From: JBKBXU01 sp046313675
GTDB taxonomy: Bacteria; Bacteroidota; Bacteroidia; Cytophagales; Cytophagaceae
Assembly: GCA_046313675.1 (NCBI GenBank)
Contig: JBKBXU010000173.1
Location: 1-9,653, forward strand
Direction: 5' to 3'
DNA: 9,653 nt
In this document: positions 1 through 7,549 of the stretch, one piece after another
Layout: each line of letters opens with the position of its first letter
Position numbering within the stretch: position 1 is the first letter of the stretch
The notes under the pieces: generated by a model
Databases searched by the model: none
Seen by the model: the letters and a program-made list of their open reading frames with translations, nothing else
Told to the model about the DNA's origin: nothing
Position numbers and translations under genes: made by a program

Positions 1-1
1 C

Positions 2-1945
2 GGAAATTATACAGTAGTCGTAACAAATGCCAATGATTGTTCCACAACCTCACCAGCTACATCTGTCACCGTTACCCCTTTACCGTCGGCACCGACAGCA
101 TCCGGTGTGAGTTATTGCGAAGGAGTCACAGCAAGTCCATTGACCGCCACGGGTTCAGAATTGAGGTGGTATACTCAGGCATCCGGAGGTACTGCCTTAG
201 CTTCAGCTCCAACGCCTTCAACAGCATCGGCTGGAAATACGTCCTATTATGTATCTCAAACTGTAAATGGATGTGAAAGTCCACGGACGGAGCAGGTAGT
301 AACCATACATGCTAATCCTACTGCCACCATTACCGCCGGAGGGCCTATTACTTTCTGCCAGGGAAGCAATGTTGTATTAAGTGCAAATACCGGAGCAAAT
401 CTCAGCTATATATGGCGAAGAGGGACTACACAGGTAGGAACCAATGCTACATATACGGCTTCCCAAACTGGAAATTATACAGTGACCGTAACTAATGTCA
501 ATAATTGCTCCAGTACATCTTCAACTATTTCGGTAACGGTCAATCCTACTCCTTCAGCACCAGGGACCATGACTGTCACTTATTGTTCTGGTGACAATGC
601 AGCACCCTTAGAAGCCATTGGAGTAAATCTCAGATGGTTTACCGCTGAAAGTGGGGGAGTTGAATTAAGTGAAGTGCCTACGCCATCTACGTCAATTCTG
701 GGTAATACATCGTATTATGTTTCTCAAACCGTGAATGGCTGTGAAAGTGCAAGAGCGCATCAACTAGTAACAATACATGCAAACCCTGTTGCTACAATTA
801 CCGCAGGTGGGCCAACCACCTTTTGTCAGGGAAGTAATGTGGTGTTAAGTGCAAATACCGGGGCAAACCTCAGCTATGTATGGCGAAGAGGAACTACACA
901 GGTTGGTACTAATGCAACATATACTGCTTCTCAAAGTGGAAATTATACGGTGACTATAACCAATGTCAACAATTGTTCTACAGTGTCTTCGACCACTTCT
1001 GTGACCGTAAATACAATTCCTGGTGCACCATCAGCATCGGGTGTAGAGTATTGCCTTGGAGCTACAGCAAACCCTTTGACCGCTACGGGTTCAGGCTTAA
1101 GATGGTATACGCAAGCTTCCGGAGGAACAGCGTTAAGCTCAGCACCGACACCGTCAACGGTAAGTGTTGGCACTACTTCCTATTATGTTTCTCAGACCAT
1201 CAATGGATGCGAAAGTCCACGTGCAGAGCAGTTAGTTACCATACATGCCAATCCGGCAGCCACCATTTCTGCCGGTGGGCCAACCACCTTTTGTCAGGGA
1301 GGTAATGTCGTGCTAAGTGCCAATACCGGAACAAATCTTAGCTATGTATGGCGAAGAGGATCTACACAGGTTGGTACTAATGCAACATATACCGCTTCTC
1401 AAACCGGAAATTATACTGTTACCGTAACGAACGCCAATAATTGCTCAACAAGCTCTTCGGCCACCTCTGTTACGGTAAATGCAATACCTGCAGCACTGTC
1501 TGCGCCGGATGCAAATTACTGCCAGGGAGCTGAGTCAAGTCCATTGACAGCGACAGGCTCAGGATTAAGATGGTATACCCAGCCATCCGGAGGTGCAGCG
1601 TTAAGTTCAGCTCCAACACCTTCAACGGCAACGGTCGGCACTACATCCTACTATGTTTCTCAGACCGTCAATGGATGCGAAAGTCCACGTGCAGAGCAAC
1701 TGGTTACTATACATGCCAATCCGACAGCCACCATTTCTGTCGGCGAGCCAAGCACCTTCTGTCAGGGAGGCAGTGTAGTGTTAAGTGCCAACACCGGCGC
1801 AAACCTTAGCTATGTCTGGCGAAGGGGAGCTACCCAGGTAGGAACCGGTGCTACCTATACCGCCATCGAAACAGGAAATTATTCAGTTACAGTAAGTCAG
1901 AATGAATGTCTTAATATTTCTGAAACAGTTAATGTTCAGGTTGAG
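2..1945 (+). repeat. Tandem 468-bp (156-aa) double Ig-like repeat array
   Basis: Anchored on the YC codons at 113, 581, 1049 and 1517, the repeat period is exactly 468 bp three times in a row with no indels. Each unit has an 80-residue module (YCxG start, RWYT, SGG, SYYVSQT, NGCES, VTIHANP) and a 76-residue module (FCQG, VVLSANTG, LSY, WRRG, GNYTVTVTN, NNCS). Bases 2-112 are the end of a preceding unit, so the array continues to the left. The fourth unit diverges after about 1860 and is 13 residues shorter at its end. The paired cysteines probably form one disulfide per module, which is inferred from their constant placement. Confidence 0.95.
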
Positions 1946-3739
1946 CCTCTTCCAACGACCTCTAATGCAGGATCTGATCAGTATGTCACCTCTGCCACAG
2001 CTACATTAGCAGGAAATATTCCTGAAATGGGTTCCGGACAATGGGAAGTTCTTGGCGGAAGTGCTGAAATCAATTCCCCGACATCACATAATAGTGTAGT
2101 AAGTAATCTTCAGGAAGGTGCCAATAGATTCCGTTGGATAATCAGCAATGGTAGTTGTCCTGCTTCATCATCTGAAGTAACTATTTACTATAGCAACAGT
2201 CCGGGATCACAAACCATATCCGGGTCGGAGCACATTGCCATAGGTTCTACCGGAATTGTATATTCGATTCCTGATAACCAGGGATCAAACTATGTATGGA
2301 ATGTTACGGGAGGTGCTAGTATTATAAGTGGACAAGGAACAAGCAGTGTTGTCATTGATTTTGGAGAAACCCCAGGTTCTGTTTCTATAAATGTGGAGGA
2401 GAGCAATGCCTTCGGAAATGCAGTTTCTAGCATTAACATAACTACTGGTGAGATTCCTGCTGTTCCTGTTGTATCCGGATCTCTTTACGTTCCTACCGGT
2501 TCTGCCGGAGTGGTATATTCTGTCGGAGATAACACACAGTCTGAATATGTGTGGAATGTTTCTGAAGGTGCCAGCATTGTTTCAGGACAGGGGACCAATA
2601 GCATTGTGGTGGATTTTGGAAATGACCCGGAAACAATATCTGTGTCAGTTGTAGAAAGCAATTTATTTGGTAGTTCCACTGCTAGCCTAAGTGTTTCCAG
2701 TGGCCATACTCCTGTTGAAAGGGTAGTTTCAGGTCCGGTGAATGTTGTCACAGGGGCATCAGGAGTAGTCTATTCTGTTCCTGATAATGAAGGATCGAGT
2801 TATGTATGGAATGTGTCAGGTGGTGCAAGCATTGTTAGCGGGCAAGGGACAAGCAATGTGGTAATAGATTTTGGTAATGAACCTGAATCAGTTGTTATAA
2901 GTGTAGAAGAAAGCAATCATTTTGGTAGCAGTGTTTCCACTACTCATGTAAGCAGCGGAGCCGCTCAGGCAGATTATTCTGTTGAAGGTCCGGTGAATGT
3001 AGCCACGGGTTCCACAGGCATAGTATATACGGTTCCGGATAACCAGGGCTCAACTTATGAATGGAGTGTTTCAGGAGGGGCAAGTATTATAAGTGGCCAG
3101 GGTACCAACAGCATAATTGTCGACTTTGGGGACAATCCCGGGACAGTGGGTATTTCTGTAGCTGAAACCAATGAAACAGAAACAGTTGTGGCTTCGGTGC
3201 AGGTTGCGTCCGGACATATCCCTGATGTCTCATCCATCAATGGACCTTCAGGAGTAGAATTAGGAAATACCTATACGTTTACAGTTCCGGAAGATGCCGA
3301 CCCAACTGCTACGTATGAATGGTCAATTCCGGAAGGGGCAGTTATTACAGAGGGTGAAGGGACAAATTCTGTAACTATACATTTCCCGGAAGGAACAGTA
3401 AGTGGTGAAGTATCAGTAAATGTTAGCAACCAGTTCGGAAGTGCGCAGGTAAGTCATCCGGTATCCATAATTACATCTCTTAATCCGAGCATACATATTT
3501 CTCATTCTTTATTCCCAAATCCTTTCTTTGAGGTATTTAACCTTAATGTGGTCACACCGGTGACTGAAATAATGAAATTGAAGGTGATTGATGTAAAAGG
3601 AAATGTGGTTTTTGAGTCTGATTCATTAAGCACAAATCAGGATATAATCCTGGGCAGTGAATTTCCTCAAGGACTTTACATTGTTCAGGTGATTTTGGAG
3701 AATATTGTGTTGACCAAAAAAGTTTTAAAATTGAAGTAA
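2..3739 (+). CDS. Large T9SS-secreted Ig/PKD-like repeat surface protein, 5' end outside window
   Basis: The frame is open from base 2, so the true start lies left of the window; the first in-frame GTG (107) falls inside a repeat and is not a start. 1245 residues are visible. In order: the last 37 residues of an Ig-like module; four 156-residue units, each made of two Ig-like modules with a Cys pair (YCxG...NGC and FCQG...NxC), ending near residue 648; one 85-residue bridging module (649-733); five PKD-like modules with a W-V-GG-A core (734-1159); and a C-terminal sorting domain with a LFPNPF motif and a basic end (KKVLKLK). Such Ig_7/PKD-like arrays with a Por_Secre_tail are known in Bacteroidota proteins exported by the type IX system and attached to or released from the surface. 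An adhesive or structural role is inferred; no catalytic domain is visible. The gene is followed by a terminator and is likely the last of its transcript. Confidence 0.93.
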   Translation, partial: GNYTVVVTNANDCSTTSPATSVTVTPLPSAPTASGVSYCEGVTASPLTATGSELRWYTQASGGTALASAPTPSTASAGNTSYYVSQTVNGCESPRTEQVVTIHANPTATITAGGPITFCQGSNVVLSANTGANLSYIWRRGTTQVGTNATYTASQTGNYTVTVTNVNNCSSTSSTISVTVNPTPSAPGTMTVTYCSGDNAAPLEAIGVNLRWFTAESGGVELSEVPTPSTSILGNTSYYVSQTVNGCESARAHQLVTIHANPVATITAGGPTTFCQGSNVVLSANTGANLSYVWRRGTTQVGTNATYTASQSGNYTVTITNVNNCSTVSSTTSVTVNTIPGAPSASGVEYCLGATANPLTATGSGLRWYTQASGGTALSSAPTPSTVSVGTTSYYVSQTINGCESPRAEQLVTIHANPAATISAGGPTTFCQGGNVVLSANTGTNLSYVWRRGSTQVGTNATYTASQTGNYTVTVTNANNCSTSSSATSVTVNAIPAALSAPDANYCQGAESSPLTATGSGLRWYTQPSGGAALSSAPTPSTATVGTTSYYVSQTVNGCESPRAEQLVTIHANPTATISVGEPSTFCQGGSVVLSANTGANLSYVWRRGATQVGTGATYTAIETGNYSVTVSQNECLNISETVNVQVEPLPTTSNAGSDQYVTSATATLAGNIPEMGSGQWEVLGGSAEINSPTSHNSVVSNLQEGANRFRWIISNGSCPASSSEVTIYYSNSPGSQTISGSEHIAIGSTGIVYSIPDNQGSNYVWNVTGGASIISGQGTSSVVIDFGETPGSVSINVEESNAFGNAVSSINITTGEIPAVPVVSGSLYVPTGSAGVVYSVGDNTQSEYVWNVSEGASIVSGQGTNSIVVDFGNDPETISVSVVESNLFGSSTASLSVSSGHTPVERVVSGPVNVVTGASGVVYSVPDNEGSSYVWNVSGGASIVSGQGTSNVVIDFGNEPESVVISVEESNHFGSSVSTTHVSSGAAQADYSVEGPVNVATGSTGIVYTVPDNQGSTYEWSVSGGASIISGQGTNSIIVDFGDNPGTVGISVAETNETETVVASVQVASGHIPDVSSINGPSGVELGNTYTFTVPEDADPTATYEWSIPEGAVITEGEGTNSVTIHFPEGTVSGEVSVNVSNQFGSAQVSHPVSIITSLNPSIHISHSLFPNPFFEVFNLNVVTPVTEIMKLKVIDVKGNVVFESDSLSTNQDIILGSEFPQGLYIVQVILENIVLTKKVLKLK
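1946..2200 (+). other. Bridging 85-aa Ig/PKD-like module in the surface protein
   Basis: This single-copy module lies between the two repeat arrays. It carries the pattern ATLAGN...GxGxWxV...GGSA...NRFRWIISNGSC, which is common in modules of large Bacteroidota surface proteins. It is exactly 85 residues long, like the PKD-like modules that follow, and its WEVLGG core places Trp at residue 33, the same position as in those modules. The sequence is otherwise quite different, so shared ancestry is possible but unproven. Confidence 0.6.
2201..3478 (+). repeat. Five tandem PKD-like modules, 255-258 bp period
   Basis: The conserved Ala codon of the GGASI/GAV core sits at 2315, 2570, 2825, 3080 and 3338, giving spacings of 255, 255, 255 and 258 bp. 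Module starts are 2201, 2456, 2711, 2966 and 3221. The shared features are GIVYSVPDN, a YxW-V core, an SGQGT-S turn, VDFG and an ESNxFGS strand. The fifth copy is the most divergent (one extra residue, EGEGTNS in place of SGQGT), as often seen for the repeat next to a C-terminal domain. They resemble the PKD-like (PKD_6 type) modules of Bacteroidota secreted proteins. Confidence 0.92.
3482..3736 (+). other. T9SS type A C-terminal sorting domain
   Basis: The last ~85 residues contain LFPNPF near the start, a central VIDVKGNVV strand, PQGLYIVQV, and a basic C-terminus KKVLKLK. This order matches the Por_Secre_tail (type A) sorting domain, which directs proteins through the type IX secretion pore and is removed on export. 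It implies a Sec signal peptide at the unseen N-terminus. Confidence 0.9.
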
Positions 3740-3761
3740 GTATTAAGTATTTGATCAATTT

Positions 3762-3801
3762 GCAAAAGGGTAGGGCGTCATGCTTTACCCTTTTTGCTTT
3801 T
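3762..3801 (+). terminator. Rho-independent terminator after the surface-protein gene
   Basis: A perfect 9-bp stem, aaaagggta (3764-3772) with taccctttt (3786-3794), encloses a 13-nt loop. The right arm ends in T residues and is followed by gctttt. It lies 25 bp after the stop codon at 3739. Confidence 0.75.
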
Positions 3802-3856
3802 ATGCTTATTAAAAACTCTTTGAAGTTTCATCTGTTATGCTTATAAATAGAAAGAT

Positions 3857-4639
3857 ATGAGTAAAAATGCAATTCTGGTGCTTGTAAATACTGTAAGCTT
3901 ACTTGCAGTACTGGCCATTAACTATCTTTCCAATACAGGAGTACTTGGAACTGATTCAGTAGGCGATGTTAGCCGGAGGTATGATACATTATTTGCACCT
4001 GCGGGATATGCTTTCTCTATCTGGGGGATCATTTATCTGCTTCTTATTGCTTTTACCATTTACCAATGGTATATCCTTCTAAAGAGTACAAAGTCAGATA
4101 TTATACGAAACACTGGTCTCTGGTTTTCCCTTGCTAATATAGCGAATGCTCTATGGGTTTTGGCATGGGTCAATGAATATATCGGCTTATCGGTCATTCT
4201 GATGGCTTTGTTATTGTTTTCCCTGATAATGCTTGTATATCGACTGGATCTGGAAATGTGGGATGCCCCACGCTCTGTTATTGTATTAGTGTGGTGGCCG
4301 TTTACTATATATTTCGGTTGGATTGTTTTAGCTACGGTGGCTAATATTTCTGCATTTTTAGTTAGCTTTGGATGGGATGGAAGCCCTTTATCGGCTGAGT
4401 TATGGACAATTGTTTTAATAGCCGTTGCTTGCTTTATTTACCTTTTGCTTATCTATTTTAGAAATATGCGTGAAGCCGCTATGGTGGGAGTTTGGGGTTT
4501 GGTCGCTATTACAGTAAGGCAATGGGATTCAACCAATTCAATAGCTATAAGTGCAGTATTGGCTGCACTAATACTATTTTTATCTACTGCCTGGCATAGC
4601 TATAAAAATCGCAAAAGCTCTCCTTTTATGATGAATTGA
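3857..4639 (+). CDS. TspO/MBR-related multi-helix membrane protein
   Basis: This 260-residue integral inner-membrane protein has about eight predicted hydrophobic helices (roughly residues 5-22, 50-72, 88-104, 109-128, 140-162, 183-202, 208-221, 228-246). It resembles the TspO/tryptophan-rich sensory protein family: FAPAGYAFSIWGIIY (46-60) corresponds to the family's P-x-W-x-F-x-x-W-x-x-Y segment, LWFSLANIANALW (88-100) to the helix with the conserved N-x-x-W, and WWPFTIYFGWIVLATVANI (146-164) to the following helix pair. Classical TspO has about 160 residues and five helices, so this is the long form often annotated as tryptophan-rich sensory protein. TspO proteins bind tetrapyrroles or sterols; no ligand can be assigned here. 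The ATG is supported by an in-frame TAG 9 bp upstream (3848-3850). The gene follows a terminator, so it likely has its own promoter. It ends 5 bp from the convergent OmpA-family gene. Confidence 0.7.
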   Translation: MSKNAILVLVNTVSLLAVLAINYLSNTGVLGTDSVGDVSRRYDTLFAPAGYAFSIWGIIYLLLIAFTIYQWYILLKSTKSDIIRNTGLWFSLANIANALWVLAWVNEYIGLSVILMALLLFSLIMLVYRLDLEMWDAPRSVIVLVWWPFTIYFGWIVLATVANISAFLVSFGWDGSPLSAELWTIVLIAVACFIYLLLIYFRNMREAAMVGVWGLVAITVRQWDSTNSIAISAVLAALILFLSTAWHSYKNRKSSPFMMN

Positions 4640-4644
4640 TTTGT

Positions 4645-6732
4645 CTATAATTTTACTATTTTAAATTCCACACGTCTGTTTTTTTGCTTGTTTTCTTCTG
4701 TATCGTTTCCGGCGATTGGCCTGGTTCCCCCATAGCCAACTCCGCTGATTCGGCTCGGATGTATTCCACCTGCGATAAGATATTCTTTCACGGTTTCAAC
4801 TCTTTTCTCCGAAAGTCTTACCAAGCCGGCAGCATTTCCGGTATTATCTGTATGTCCGGCCAGTTCTATTTCCACGCTTGGGTTTTCTTTCAAAAGCTCA
4901 ATGAGTTTATTTAATTCAGGATAGGAGGTAGGCTTCAATACCGGAAGGCTACGCTCGAAAAATATATTTTTAAGTGGAATTTCTTCTCCTATATCAAATG
5001 GTGTCAGATATATATCACGTTCAAGTTCCATGTATTCGCTAATTTTGGGAATATCAATGGTGTCCCTTACTGAATAAAATCCGGGTTTTTCTGCAAAGAA
5101 TGAATAGATTTGATCATAAGGTAAGGTCATTTTATAAGCACCATCTTCCGAATTTGAATGAGCCATTCCGATTTCGTCATCGGTGTTAAAATTTCTATAG
5201 GTAATTCCTGTTTCTATAGGTTCTCCGGTTTTACTATTAAGAACTCTGCCATAAACCAACACCAGGGGTTTAGGTTTTACCTGTATCGGCTGTTTTATTC
5301 TCATAATATCGCTTTGCCCATAGGATTTATCTTCCGAAACAAAATAAGCATATTCTCCTGATGCCGGTACACTGTAATAAGCATCCATGCCTTTGGAATT
5401 AACGGGCATTCCCAGGTTTTGTGGCTCTGACCAGTTTGTCCAGGTATCGTCGAGTCGACGTGTTATAAAGATGTCATTCTTTCCATAACCCGGATGGCCT
5501 GTACTGCTGAAGTATAAGGTAACACCATCAGCAGCAAGGAAGGGTGATAATTCTACCCCCGGGGTGTTCAAAACAGGGCCAAGATTTTTGGGCGCTGACC
5601 ATATGTTGCTTCCCGGCTCACGAAAAGAAACGTAAATATCCCTGGAGCCATGGGTGTCATCTCTTTCCAATGCCAAAAGCAGGATCTTTTTATCGTTGCT
5701 CAGGAAATATTCGTTGAAGCGGCTTTTATTGTAGTAGTTCCGAATATTGACCTTTTCAGGCAGGCTCCAGCCGTTCCGGCTTCTGTGGCTCATTGAGAGC
5801 CCCATACCCATGGCGTTTCCTTGATTATCGTAGGTATTCATGAGTAGTAAGGTATTGCCGTCCGGGCTTACCGATGAGACCGCATTTGGGCCATGATTAT
5901 TTACAGGAGCACCTATGTTAACAGCTTTTGTCCATTTGCCATTTTCATAAGCAGAGTAATATACATCCTGATAATCTGAGCTTCCTCCTATATTCTCCGG
6001 TGAATAAGTCCGTGTAAAATAAAGGCCTTTTCCATCAGGTGTAATTACCGGTGTCAGTTCACCGTAGGCTGAATTTACCCCTGGGCCAAGATTCTCAGCC
6101 GGGCTTGTGTAGGCAAGATTGGGCACCACATTTATAGGGAGTTTTGCTCCACGAATAGCAAAGTCATCAATGTCAACGGAAGAAGCACCCCATAAGGCAA
6201 ATCCTATTGATTTTCCCATGTCGGAAGGATAGGGGACTTCTGCAAGCAAATTGTCATTGGAATAAAATTTTAACACAGCACCTTTGACGGAGACTTTCAG
6301 CAGACTTCCTGTGGGCTTTATTTTCAGTGAGGTAGAGAAATCTTTCAGAAGAGTTGGTTTACCGCCTTTCACAAGTAGTATCCGGTATTGCATATTTTTT
6401 ATCAGGCAATACACTGCATTTTCCTGGTCAGTGCCGACCATTAATCCATATTCACTTCCAACTCTGGTTACTGTAAATTTTGCTTCGGCTGAAAATTCAA
6501 CTTTGGTATTTATAAGGTTAAAATAGTTGCTAATGGTACTTCCCTGCGGATCCATATGTTTCCATGAGAGTTTGCTGCTTTTGATTTCAGACTGATCGGT
6601 AGGGCCGTTTAGTAACCTCCATCCGATTTCAAGGTCGTCAAAATTGTCCTCATAAATAGGTTTGCTTGTTTGTGCAAGTGAAGGAAAAGTTACTATAAAG
6701 GAAAGTAAAAAGGCGAAGTATCTGATGCGCAT
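4645..6732 (-). CDS. OmpA-family protein with PD40 beta-propeller and N-terminal LamG-like domain
   Basis: This 695-residue exported envelope protein starts with a signal peptide (1-20, cleavage after SLA, before Q21; no lipobox Cys). A Trp- and Gly-rich jelly-roll (LamG/family-16-like) domain follows at about 24-195. PD40/WD40-like propeller repeats cover about 225-480 (TPDGKGLYFT, SPDGNTLLL, AADGVTLYFSS, with NLGxPVN linkers and a KNDIF/QSDIM strand). A carboxypeptidase-regulatory-like beta-sandwich (about 491-577, YGRVLNSKTGEPI) precedes a C-terminal OmpA peptidoglycan-binding domain (about 588-693). In the last domain, GHTDN (D629) and LSEKR (R644) are 15 residues apart, as are the diaminopimelate-binding Asp and Arg of E. 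coli OmpA. The propeller + regulatory + OmpA layout is that of the T9SS accessory protein PorE, but PorE starts with TPR repeats and is a lipoprotein. The protein probably tethers an outer-membrane or periplasmic complex to peptidoglycan. The ATG is directly followed by the signal peptide; no Shine-Dalgarno sequence is evident. Confidence 0.9.
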   Translation of the reverse strand: MRIRYFAFLLSFIVTFPSLAQTSKPIYEDNFDDLEIGWRLLNGPTDQSEIKSSKLSWKHMDPQGSTISNYFNLINTKVEFSAEAKFTVTRVGSEYGLMVGTDQENAVYCLIKNMQYRILLVKGGKPTLLKDFSTSLKIKPTGSLLKVSVKGAVLKFYSNDNLLAEVPYPSDMGKSIGFALWGASSVDIDDFAIRGAKLPINVVPNLAYTSPAENLGPGVNSAYGELTPVITPDGKGLYFTRTYSPENIGGSSDYQDVYYSAYENGKWTKAVNIGAPVNNHGPNAVSSVSPDGNTLLLMNTYDNQGNAMGMGLSMSHRSRNGWSLPEKVNIRNYYNKSRFNEYFLSNDKKILLLALERDDTHGSRDIYVSFREPGSNIWSAPKNLGPVLNTPGVELSPFLAADGVTLYFSSTGHPGYGKNDIFITRRLDDTWTNWSEPQNLGMPVNSKGMDAYYSVPASGEYAYFVSEDKSYGQSDIMRIKQPIQVKPKPLVLVYGRVLNSKTGEPIETGITYRNFNTDDEIGMAHSNSEDGAYKMTLPYDQIYSFFAEKPGFYSVRDTIDIPKISEYMELERDIYLTPFDIGEEIPLKNIFFERSLPVLKPTSYPELNKLIELLKENPSVEIELAGHTDNTGNAAGLVRLSEKRVETVKEYLIAGGIHPSRISGVGYGGTRPIAGNDTEENKQKNRRVEFKIVKL

Positions 6733-6997
6733 AACTAAACTAATTTAAACAGATCTTTAATATATAAAAAAATCCTATTAAAGTATAAGTTTTTCAATTT
6801 TAATAGCATTCGTGTTTTTTAAAAGGACGTAGTCCTGGCTTAATTTTTTCCGTTTTTAAAAGCAATGGGTCAGGCCTTTAAAATTTTGAATTTGGGTTGG
6901 TGTGGGCATAACTTTACCTTCCTGTTCTGTGTGGTGAAGACAGAATGTAGTATGAGTGAAGGGTACTTTTTTTGGCTAAATGGATGCGGGAGTAATT
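6733..6997. other. AT-rich intergenic stretch without a gene
   Basis: I see no gene in this gap between the OmpA-family gene and the upstream lipoprotein gene. It contains two small dyads: aggac-gta-gtcct (6824-6836), and ttctgt/acagaa (6925-6930 and 6940-6945, 9-nt loop). Read on the minus strand, the first is followed by TTTT and could weakly end the lipoprotein transcript. The promoter for the OmpA-family gene should lie here, but I could not match a convincing TTTG/TAnnTTTG Bacteroidota promoter. Confidence 0.4.
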
Positions 6998-7153
6998 TTA
7001 TAAATCCTTTCTACGTAAAACTTTCGCAGCTTCCTCTGCCACTTCGTCAACTTTGGTTTCCTCAACAAGAGTTTCTTCTTTATGGCAAATAGAATTGCAG
7101 GAGCTTAATTGTATGGCTATAATAAAAAATAGACTGTAAAGCAATGTTTTCAT
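6998..7153 (-). CDS. Small 51-residue lipoprotein
   Basis: A short minus-strand frame begins MKTLLYSLFFIIAIQLSSC and ends KVLRRKDL. Residues 1-18 form a Lys-then-hydrophobic signal peptide, and LSSC (16-19) is a lipobox, giving a lipid-modified Cys19 after signal peptidase II cleavage. The mature part has only 33 residues. It contains a second Cys (23) and is dominated by Glu, Lys, Val and Ala (EETLVEETKVDEVAEEAAKV), so it could form one amphipathic helix. I do not recognise a family and assign no function. Bacteroidota genomes carry many short lipoproteins of this kind. A plus-strand frame covering 6865-7092 overlaps it but lacks any protein-like feature. The gene stands alone, 265 bp upstream of the OmpA-family gene on the same strand; co-transcription is possible but not shown. 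Confidence 0.72.
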   Translation of the reverse strand: MKTLLYSLFFIIAIQLSSCNSICHKEETLVEETKVDEVAEEAAKVLRRKDL

Positions 7154-7549
7154 AACGATGGTTTTTTTATTAACAATTATGGTATACGTTAATATCCAAC
7201 GGCGTGTTTAAGTTTATGAGAATAAATAGTTGATTTTCGTAAAAGTTTATTCAGAGAATGTAAATAGTTGCTTTCCGAGGCTTAACAAGAACTTATGTAA
7301 TGAATATATGTTGTTAAAATAGGAAGATACCGAAAAATTTCCGTTATTTGTATATCCTTTCATCGATCTTCAGATTATCTGCAAGTCTGTCTCAGGGAAT
7401 TAAAAATCATTATACTTTTTGATTTTTTGATATTTAAAACACAAGTACCAGGTATTTGGTTATTTAAGATATACACCCGATTCAGGTAAGGAATGAATAA
7501 AGAATCCTCCGGGGTTTAGAAATAAATGTTTTTAATCAATTAAATTTAA
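7154..7549. other. 396-bp AT-rich intergenic region between divergent genes
   Basis: No gene was found on either strand; the longest minus-strand frame has 38 codons and looks random. The region must hold the promoters of the leftward lipoprotein gene and the rightward cold-shock gene. The sequence just before the cold-shock start (aattaaatttaaatg) is A/T-rich with no Shine-Dalgarno, as usual in Bacteroidota. The length would allow a long 5' leader for the cold-shock mRNA, but I could not identify a conserved leader structure. Confidence 0.5.

Noticed and set aside
943..1173. Minus-strand open frame inside the surface-protein repeats
   Set aside because: It is antisense to a clear repeat-coding frame and has no signal or domain; similar frames (2485-2751, 3055-3240) arise from the repeat composition.
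973..1305. Plus-strand frame recurring in several repeat units (also 37-276 and 1570-1809)
   Set aside because: These are alternate-frame readings of the same repeat, so their similarity to each other only reflects the repeat, not separate genes.
2..1945. Possibility that the regular repeats are a CRISPR or other non-coding array
   Set aside because: The period is 468 bp, with no spacer/repeat division, and the reading frame with conserved cysteines runs uninterrupted through all units.
3819..3849. TTTG, 19 bp, then TATAAATA as a Bacteroidota promoter for the TspO-related gene
   Set aside because: Spacing fits, but the -7 element lacks the TTTG end, and transcription would start almost at the ATG, leaving virtually no leader.
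6925..6945. ttctgt/acagaa hairpin as a terminator of the lipoprotein gene
   Set aside because: The stem is only 6 bp and no T-run follows it on either strand.
6865..7092. 75-residue plus-strand frame
   Set aside because: It has no recognisable domain or start context and overlaps the better-supported minus-strand lipoprotein gene.
7238..7363. 38-codon minus-strand frame starting MKGYTNNG (approximate location)
   Set aside because: It is short, with no signal peptide, domain or start-site support, in A/T-rich intergenic DNA.
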